Source of the DNA: Agathobacter rectalis ATCC 33656
Lineage (GTDB): Bacteria > Bacillota > Clostridia > Lachnospirales > Lachnospiraceae
Reading direction: 5' to 3'
Assembly (NCBI RefSeq): GCF_000020605.1
Contig: NC_012781.1
Coordinates: 2,295,501 to 2,359,500 of the forward strand
Length of the DNA: 64,000 nt
This document shows positions 55,584-64,000 of this stretch, piece by piece. A program made the translations under genes and the position numbers. The notes beneath the pieces were generated by a model. That model saw only the letters and a program-made list of their open reading frames with translations, was not told the DNA's origin and did not search any database. Numbering within the stretch: the first letter of the stretch is position 1; each line of letters begins with the position of its first letter.

Positions 55584-57176
55584 TTACAGCTTCCATTTTT
55601 CAATCACACATTGATGTTCTTTTGTCTTTTTATCGTAATTTATTCCAACAAGAAGCAAATTACCCTTATAATCCTTCAAGGCTTCCACATACTGTCTCGA
55701 CTTTATCTGTGAAATGGCGCCATCAACATTCTTATCATATTTCAATTCAATAACAACTGCCGGCTTATCCAAATGACTCACTCTTGGAATAAAGCATACA
55801 TCAGCAAAGCCTTTTCCTGTTGGTAATTCACGAACTATTGAGTAATACTCCCTGGCCGAATAAAATGCCAAATTAATTGTACAGCTTAAAGAATTCTCAT
55901 CATTATACCGTAAAATAGATATCTCATTATGTGCCTTATCAATTCCGTCAGCAACCGCAGCACCATTCATATTCCACAAACTCTCAAGCAATTTTTGTGA
56001 TGCTTTTATTGATTTTGATACTTCATCCCAATCCATTGTACTAATTGCATTAAGATATTCCTTTGACACCTCTCGATTTGGAATTGAAACCTCTTCCGTC
56101 TCACTATCATATGTCAGGTAGCCAAGATGTACTAAAAGTGTAAGCACATCATCCTTTGTGGCAAATGATGTCATGTCATTTTCAAATGTGCCTGTATTTA
56201 TTTTCTCACTTTCACCGGCAAGCATTTTAATCACGGCATCTTTTAGACCATCCATATTCATTTGAATATAAACCTTGAGAGCCTCGTAAGTTTCAGTCTG
56301 ATTCCAATAAGTACCAAATTTATGCTTTAGCATGGCTTCTACTACAGACTTCGGACTGTACATCGCATATTTCTTTACTCCATATTTGCTATGGGACACG
56401 AGCTTATATCCATTGTACCATGCCCTTGCCTCTTCAAAGTCCATATCATATCTGTCACACAATTCTCTGACCTCATCATCTGTAAAGCCAAAGTACTCTG
56501 CCAAAGCTCCCATATCTGTCATGGAATATTCCGTGAACATATTAAGAGCAGAATGTGAACCATATTTTTTAATCGGCAGTATACCTGTCATGTATGCAAG
56601 CGCTATATAGTCTTTATCCTTAAGCCAGCCTCTCAAAAAATCAAGGTATTTCTTCTGCGCTTCTTTATCCTGCGTAAATTCTCTAAACAGACAATCCCAT
56701 TCATCAATAAGAATCACAAACGGCCTGCCTGTAGACATAAAAACATCCTGCATTACTCTCACAATATTTGACTTGTCCCGAAAAATAATATCCTTACACT
56801 CTATTGAAAAATCATCCGTAATGTATTCGCACAACATTTTAAGCATATCATCAACACTGTGTGTAACACTCAAAAAGTCCTGCATATTAATTTTGAGTAC
56901 ATCATACTTGTTAATATGTCTGTCATACGACTCATCATGACTTATTTTAAGGCCTTTAAATAAATTTTCTGCATCAGTCTTTCGACCATAATATGCTGAA
57001 AGCATATCCATGGCCATTGACTTTCCGAATCGCCTTGGACGGCTTACACACATATACCTTTGTAATGTATTTATACACTTATTCGTTTCTTTAATCAGAC
57101 CGCTTTTGTCAACAAAAATCTCTGAATTTATCGCAAGCTCAAACGATCTTCCTGTCGGATTAACGTAAATGCCCAA
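55584..57176 (-). CDS. AAA-ATPase-like protein with PD-(D/E)XK nuclease domain
   Basis: 530 residues from a TTG start with GGGAGG upstream. Residues 1-250 match AAA-ATPase-like (PF09820): PTGRSFELAINSEIFVDKSGLI, Walker A RPRRFGKSMAM and Walker B ILIDEWDCLF. Residues 380-530 match DUF1703 (PF08011), a PD-(D/E)XK fold (FADVCFIPRVSHLDKPAVVIELKYD). Such proteins are numerous in anaerobic gut bacteria; a role in defence or DNA processing is suspected but not shown. It sits beside the CRISPR array. Confidence 0.85.
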   Translation of the reverse strand: MGIYVNPTGRSFELAINSEIFVDKSGLIKETNKCINTLQRYMCVSRPRRFGKSMAMDMLSAYYGRKTDAENLFKGLKISHDESYDRHINKYDVLKINMQDFLSVTHSVDDMLKMLCEYITDDFSIECKDIIFRDKSNIVRVMQDVFMSTGRPFVILIDEWDCLFREFTQDKEAQKKYLDFLRGWLKDKDYIALAYMTGILPIKKYGSHSALNMFTEYSMTDMGALAEYFGFTDDEVRELCDRYDMDFEEARAWYNGYKLVSHSKYGVKKYAMYSPKSVVEAMLKHKFGTYWNQTETYEALKVYIQMNMDGLKDAVIKMLAGESEKINTGTFENDMTSFATKDDVLTLLVHLGYLTYDSETEEVSIPNREVSKEYLNAISTMDWDEVSKSIKASQKLLESLWNMNGAAVADGIDKAHNEISILRYNDENSLSCTINLAFYSAREYYSIVRELPTGKGFADVCFIPRVSHLDKPAVVIELKYDKNVDGAISQIKSRQYVEALKDYKGNLLLVGINYDKKTKEHQCVIEKWKL

Positions 57177-57352
57177 TGAATATGCCTCCCTGTTAATATG
57201 TTACTCTATATTATACCTGCTATTTACTGGTTTGCAACAATATTTATCTATTGTATTATTGATAAGCAACGTTATTGCTATAAAAATAGACTTAACTACT
57301 AATTCTACAATAACGCAGCATATTATGATTGTGTATAGATTCATATGCTGAT

Positions 57353-58972
57353 ATTTCAATTCACACTCCCACGAGAGGAACGACGGCAGGTACAGGCACA
57401 GCCACTAACCTTGCAGAATTTCAATCCACGTTCCCACGAGAGGAGCGACCATATTACACAATCGTTCGTATTCAGGTTCTTCAATTTCAATCCACGCTCC
57501 CACGAGAGGAGCGACCATTTCCAACGGACTTTGTGACGGCTTTTATGCCATATTTCAATCCACGCTCCCACGAGAGGAGCGACTTCACCGGGGACTACAC
57601 CTTTGAGGTGACACTGATTTCAATACACGCTCCCACGAGAGGAGCGACACATAACGCCGGAACAGTGGGAACAGCTAAAGAATTTCAATACACGCTCCCA
57701 CGAGAGGAGCGACAATGGGTGATGGCTATCAAGAGGTGCAGGAAGTAATTTCAATCCACGCTCCCACGAGAGGCGCGACGTCGTTAAAAGCCACGGAATA
57801 TAAGTTAAGCATTGATTTCAATCCACGCTCCCACGAGAGGAGCGACAATTATATTCCAGATGAGTTTAAGTCGTACATTATTTCAATCCACGCTCCCACG
57901 AGAGGAGCGACTATGACATCAGACGAGACCGGCATGGTGGCTATATTTCAATCCACGCTCCCACGAGAGGAGCGACACTGATGAATGGCTGTATGATGAA
58001 GAATATTTGAATTTCAATCCACGCTCCCACGAGAGGAGCGACTTTAGCCTTGACAAGCCAAAACACAAGACAATTTTATTTCAATCCACGCTCCCACGAG
58101 AGGAGCGACCATTTAACTAATGTCGTTTGATAAGCTGATATATATTTCAATCCACGCTCCCACGAGAGGAGCGACGGTTCTGATACTAAACCAACTGCTG
58201 TTACTAATATTTCAATCCACGCTCCCACGAGAGGAGCGACAAAAATGTCGTGTGTGGTTAAATAATCAGCGTAATTTCAATCCACGCTCCCACGAGAGGA
58301 GCGACATTTTTGGGTAAAACATAAGGGCTATAATTTCTATATTTCAATCCACGCTCCCACGAGAGGAGCGACAGACCGTCATGATCCGACAGACATATGT
58401 TATATATTTCAATCCACGCTCCCACGAGAGGAGCGACGTGTATTGCTGCTCTTGTTTTCGGCTGATCCACACATTTCAATCCACGCTCCCACGAGAGGAG
58501 CGACTCTTTTCACTGCGTAATAGCTTAAGAATTTTATCATTTCAATCCACGCTCCCACGAGAGGAGCGACGCTGTTGAGTTTTTCCAAGTTCGACAGAGC
58601 GAGAATTTCAATCCACGCTCCCACGAGAGGAGCGACGTTTCCCTGTCTTCCAATTTTTCGCCCGCACGATATATTTCAATCCACGCTCCCACGAGAGGAG
58701 CGACCTGATAAATCTATTCTGTGGTCTCGGAGCATAAGATTTCAATCCACGCTCCCACGAGAGGAGCGACCGTCCTTGTTCGGAGTGGTTTAAGACTTTC
58801 TCGGTATTTCAATCCACGCTCCCACGAGAGGAGCGACGGACTGCTGTATTTTAAGCCGGCCTGGTGCAGTAAATTTCAATCCACGCTCCCACGAGAGGAG
58901 CGACAGTACTTGCCGTAACAATCGGCATCAAGGTATTCAAATTTCAATCCACGCTCCCACGAGAGGAGCGAC
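57353..58972 (-). CRISPR. Type I-C CRISPR array, 25 repeats and 24 spacers
   Basis: 32-bp repeats (minus-strand form begins GTCGCTCCTCTCGTGGGAGC and ends GGATTGAAAT) separated by spacers of 33-36 bp. I counted 25 repeats (first 57353-57384, last 58941-58972). The low-coordinate end is degenerate: repeat 1 has three changes, repeat 2 one, repeats 5 and 6 share an A in place of C (caatAcacgc), repeat 7 has aggCgcgac. All others are identical. This marks the 57353 end as the trailer (oldest) and the 58972 end as leader-proximal, so transcription runs on the minus strand. The repeat contains the palindromic CGCTCC...GGAGCG stem. No spacer is repeated by eye. Confidence 0.97.
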
Positions 58973-59149
58973 AGCAATATTGCACAAAAAATTTGTTTAT
59001 TTTTATACAATACCGACAATAAATATATAATAAGATAAATAACAAGTAAAACCAAAAACCTATTATTCATTTTATTGTACAAATTTACAAGTAATTTCAG
59101 GTGCGAGACAACCGGTACATTCATGTTTACTTATCTTTCGCACCACATT
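58973..59149 (-). promoter_or_regulatory. CRISPR leader
   Basis: AT-rich region between the cas2 stop and the first repeat. Just after cas2 it holds an inverted repeat, GGTGCGA (59100-59106) and TCGCACC (59138-59144), with AAACATGAA and CCGG bases between, a pattern also known beside type I-C arrays. TATTATATATT and TATTGTATAA stretches nearer to the array may be -10 boxes. No gene is present. Confidence 0.75.
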
Positions 59150-59440
59150 TTATAATATCAATGTCTGATCAGCAGGAATCCCACGGTCAACACCAACATG
59201 TTCTATCTTCGTCTGATAACGATTTCCTAAATAATAGAATCTGAGACTATCCACATCTTTATCAATAAGATCCGTTAATATGGCCTTTAGCATCACACAT
59301 TGAGCATTATCTAGTATACATTCAAACACAGAATTCTGAACTCTTCGCCCATAATTTACACATTGTTTAGCTACTTTTCTCAACCTGGTTTTTCCTTCAG
59401 CAGTTTCAGTATTCACATCATATGTAATCAATACAAGCAC
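59150..59440 (-). CDS. cas2: CRISPR-associated protein Cas2
   Basis: 96 residues, normal for Cas2. The N-terminal beta strand ends with the conserved Asp (VLITYDVNTE, Asp8). With Cas1 it inserts new spacers. It lies 9 bp after cas1 and right before the leader. Confidence 0.95.
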   Translation of the reverse strand: MLVLITYDVNTETAEGKTRLRKVAKQCVNYGRRVQNSVFECILDNAQCVMLKAILTDLIDKDVDSLRFYYLGNRYQTKIEHVGVDRGIPADQTLIL

Positions 59441-59449
59441 GCCATCACC

Positions 59450-60481
59450 TCATTTCCATAAAAATACAGGGTACTCATCCAAATCTCCCCTTAAATATCT
59501 TGCCAACAGCATTGCCTGTACAAATGGAACCATTCCCCATTCCACCTTTTCATTAAGATATGGGTGTGTAATAATCTCCTTTTTCTTGTTTTGCCATTCT
59601 GATAGTAATTTTTTACGAATATCTGTATCCATCAATACAGCACCGTTTTCTTTTTTTGTAAAACTCTTGCCATTTACAATCTTTTTATTAATCAATGATA
59701 AAACAAATCTATCAGCCATGACTGCTCGCAATTCTTCTATAAGATCTAATGAAAGTGATACTCTACCGGGACGTTCCGTGTGCATGTAACCAACATAGGG
59801 ATCTAACCCTACAACCTCTAGCGCTGATGTAATTTGAGTTGTAAGCAATGTATACGTAAACGACAACATTGCATTTACATTATCAAGAGGCGGACGCCGA
59901 TTTCTCCCTTGAAAGAAAAAATCTTTCTTTTGTTGTAAAATCAACTCATCAAATACGCCAAAATATATACTTGCTGCTTCACCTTCATATCCTCTTAACT
60001 GATTCATAGACTGTGAATTTTGGATATAATCAAGAAATTCTTTCAGTTTTATAGATGCTTTTTTTACCTTATCCACATCTATCTGCATTGAATGATCTCT
60101 AATTGCTCTTTCTAGAACCCATCTTGAATTATACACTTTTCCAAGAATACAGTTTTTTGCGATTTCCAGGCACTTTATATCTTCACTACTGCTTTGGAAT
60201 TGTTGTTTCCTTAGCACGACATTCCCCTTAACTTTGCCTGAAACTCTTGCAAGAAATTTTCCCTGTGGTGTCAGATAACAAAGAGAAATATTTCTATCCG
60301 CACAAGCTCCCATTAATGCCGGACTTGTTCCTCTATATCCAAATGAAATTATTGCTTCGAGATTGTGTAAAGGTAATCTGCCTATTTCATTTTTATCATC
60401 ATATACAACAACATTTTCTCCATCCAACCCCAGATAACTATTTTCCGATGTAACATACAATGTATTCAATAATTTCTTCAT
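59450..60481 (-). CDS. cas1: CRISPR-associated protein Cas1 (I-C type)
   Basis: 343 residues. The spacer integrase, with metal-binding residues in Glu166 (RGYEGEAA), His234 (YMHTERPGRVSLSLD) and a carboxylate about 12 residues on (Asp246). The gene overlaps cas4 by 4 bp, with a well-placed ATG. Confidence 0.96.
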   Translation of the reverse strand: MKKLLNTLYVTSENSYLGLDGENVVVYDDKNEIGRLPLHNLEAIISFGYRGTSPALMGACADRNISLCYLTPQGKFLARVSGKVKGNVVLRKQQFQSSSEDIKCLEIAKNCILGKVYNSRWVLERAIRDHSMQIDVDKVKKASIKLKEFLDYIQNSQSMNQLRGYEGEAASIYFGVFDELILQQKKDFFFQGRNRRPPLDNVNAMLSFTYTLLTTQITSALEVVGLDPYVGYMHTERPGRVSLSLDLIEELRAVMADRFVLSLINKKIVNGKSFTKKENGAVLMDTDIRKKLLSEWQNKKKEIITHPYLNEKVEWGMVPFVQAMLLARYLRGDLDEYPVFLWK

Positions 60482-61140
60482 AACGTTTCCCCCAGCATCT
60501 TATTGATATACGATTTCACCGAACCACTTTTATCAATCTTTGGCATACAAATATCTTTTAAAGAGCAAGATACACACCTTTTCGACGTTTTGACCTTAGG
60601 TGTATAATTTCGATCATAATAATCATGCATTTCTCCAAATATTTTTTTCACTTCATCCCGAAGTTCATCTGTAAACACTATCGGTTTGCGTCTTCTTGTC
60701 TCACCATAAAATATAGCACCCTCCGTTATTTTTGTTGAAAACATTTCTTCCAGACACATAGCCTGCGCTATTAACTGAAGTTCATCTTCGTTTGACTCTT
60801 TGGGTTTCCCCTTTTTGTACTCAATTGGATATAATGAATATGTTCCACGATGTCCATAGAGCTTCACTCCATCTTCACATTTGTGAAATTCAACAATATC
60901 ACACTCCCCACTCACACCCATGCTTCTTGAGGATACAGGAAGATCTCTGACAACCAGAATATCTTTTCTCTTTTCTGTCAGATATGGATCATGCGCTTTT
61001 TTATGCATAAGTTCGCCAATAACAGTATGTTCATTTTCAGCCCACTGCTGCTCAACATGAATAAGCGCCCATTGTCTTCTGCAAAATTTAAAATGCTGTA
61101 TTCCAGAAATCATCAGATAATCATCTTGAGAATATTCCAT
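60478..61140 (-). CDS. cas4: CRISPR-associated exonuclease Cas4
   Basis: 220 residues of the RecB-like Cas4 family. The active-site signs are Asp in SGECDIVEFH and E-Y-K in PIEYKKGK. An iron-sulfur cluster is likely from Cys20 (FKFCRRQW) with three Cys near the C-terminus (CVSCSLKDIC). It trims pre-spacers and selects the PAM. The ATG overlaps the cas7 stop by one base. Confidence 0.95.
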   Translation of the reverse strand: MEYSQDDYLMISGIQHFKFCRRQWALIHVEQQWAENEHTVIGELMHKKAHDPYLTEKRKDILVVRDLPVSSRSMGVSGECDIVEFHKCEDGVKLYGHRGTYSLYPIEYKKGKPKESNEDELQLIAQAMCLEEMFSTKITEGAIFYGETRRRKPIVFTDELRDEVKKIFGEMHDYYDRNYTPKVKTSKRCVSCSLKDICMPKIDKSGSVKSYINKMLGETL

Positions 61141-62051
61141 TAAATCATCCTTTTCACTTCTACCGTATCCGGTATCTCATCATCATTAATAGTAACTGTA
61201 TAATCCTGATATTTTCTTGGATATTGTATATCATCATTTTTCTGTACTTTAACTGCATCAAATAATTTATAAGCAGGACAGTCACCAAGCTCTTTACTAT
61301 GTTTAAAAACAATAAGCTCACGAACTGCCATCTTTCCTCTTGCAGCAGAATGGTCATTTTCAAACATATTTATTACTGCATCCCATAACAATTCTAGATC
61401 CTCCTCAGAAAATCCAGTAACTTTTCTTGCAAGATTTGCTGAAATATAACCTTCTACACGATACAAGCCATATGGAACAATACTCTTTCTTCCCATCTCG
61501 TTACTCTTATTCTCAGCATCTTTTTCTGTTGTAATGGCAACTCTCGTAATAGTTACCTCCTGACTAATAACAGGATCAATACTTCTTGCAAATCCAAGCT
61601 GTACAGGACCTCTTACCTGCCCACAATTCAATGAAGCTTTAACAAAAGTTGTCATTACAGCACCAAATGCACGAATATCATAAAAATTTCTGCACATATA
61701 ATCCCTTAATTTTATATCTGCATCCTTATCTGACTTTTTTAGTTTTTTTAATGCTTCTGTAACCTTTTTATCTTCATCATCATTTATACCAAGACTTTTG
61801 CATGCCTCCCTGTCACTTCTGTTAAGAGGAACATTCTCCTTGATATAAATTTTATATCCATCTTCGTCCTCCTTCACAGTTTCTATGTAATTTCGGATCT
61901 TACGTTTTAAACATACATCAGTTACAATTCCTAAGCCACTTTCCGGATCAATTCTTGGCATATTGCCAGCATCAGGATCCCCGTTAGGATTTCCATTTTC
62001 CACATCAAATAAAACAACAAACTCATATCTGTTTTTAATAACCTCTCCCAT
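61140..62051 (-). CDS. cas7c: Cas7c (Csd2), backbone of the type I-C complex
   Basis: 303 residues. The RAMP-type backbone that wraps the crRNA. NRYEFVVLFDVENGNPNGDPDAGNMPR is the typical start, with GQVRGPVQLGFARS and DHSAARGKM further on. The ATG is directly after the cas8c stop, so translation is coupled. Confidence 0.95.
   Translation of the reverse strand: MGEVIKNRYEFVVLFDVENGNPNGDPDAGNMPRIDPESGLGIVTDVCLKRKIRNYIETVKEDEDGYKIYIKENVPLNRSDREACKSLGINDDEDKKVTEALKKLKKSDKDADIKLRDYMCRNFYDIRAFGAVMTTFVKASLNCGQVRGPVQLGFARSIDPVISQEVTITRVAITTEKDAENKSNEMGRKSIVPYGLYRVEGYISANLARKVTGFSEEDLELLWDAVINMFENDHSAARGKMAVRELIVFKHSKELGDCPAYKLFDAVKVQKNDDIQYPRKYQDYTVTINDDEIPDTVEVKRMI

Positions 62052-64000
<1,949 letters not shown>

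Noticed and set aside
57329-58918. Open frames with repeated RGAT or PREER segments
   Set aside because: They are translations of the CRISPR repeats and spacers, not proteins.

Overview
The window reads as a chromosomal segment of a low-to-moderate GC, Gram-positive anaerobe of the Lachnospiraceae (Agathobacter/Roseburia/Eubacterium rectale type). The signs are SpoVA proteins, purine-rich Shine-Dalgarno sites, an AprAB-type sulfate assimilation cluster, a GH42/GH51 hemicellulose locus, DUF6142/DUF6171-like small proteins and a type I-C CRISPR-Cas system. The genus is inferred from gene content and was not tested by any search.

Left part (1-15.5 kb): the 5' part of a TPR lipoprotein gene; a gene-free 0.9 kb patch of related long-hairpin repeats; glycogen phosphorylase next to a divergent AraC regulator; a PAP2 phosphatase; a repeat-rich lipoprotein; spoVAD-spoVAE without spoVAC; apt, trmO, a glycerol-1-phosphate dehydrogenase-like gene, a GAF-GGDEF cyclase and a MYG1-like hydrolase; then a YtrA-type GntR regulator with a clear operator and its membrane-protein partner, and a YjbR/alkyltransferase-like fusion.

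Signalling island (15.5-23.1 kb): a peptide quorum-sensing locus of the Agr type. One arm, on the minus strand, carries a small agrD gene, agrB, a small secreted protein and a four-gene ABC transporter operon with a lipoprotein. The other arm, on the plus strand, carries an XRE regulator, a LytTR response regulator and a GHKL histidine kinase. A promoter with a weak -35 box and upstream direct repeats precedes agrD. Beyond it lies an MNT nucleotidyltransferase with a broken HEPN partner.

Sugar use (23.7-35.8 kb): an AraC regulator, a GH42 beta-galactosidase, a GH51 arabinofuranosidase and an ArsR-like regulator, with near-consensus promoters for the last two. Then a split transketolase and a small transaldolase-like aldolase opposite a DeoR regulator. 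A group II intron with its maturase sits about 10 nt past the transketolase terminator.

Biosynthesis (35.9-55.4 kb): TPR-GGDEF protein, purE, a long M29-like peptidase and pyrE; then sulfate uptake and activation (sbp-cysT-cysW-cysA-aprA-aprB-cysD-cysN) with cysK; then pyrF-pyrK-pyrD followed closely by an NhaC-family antiporter.

Right end (55.6-64 kb): an AAA-ATPase/PD-(D/E)XK protein, then a type I-C CRISPR system read on the minus strand: cas5c (cut by the window edge), cas8c, cas7c, cas4, cas1, cas2, a leader and an array of 25 repeats and 24 spacers. An in-frame Shine-Dalgarno and ATG inside cas8c mark the small subunit Cas11c.
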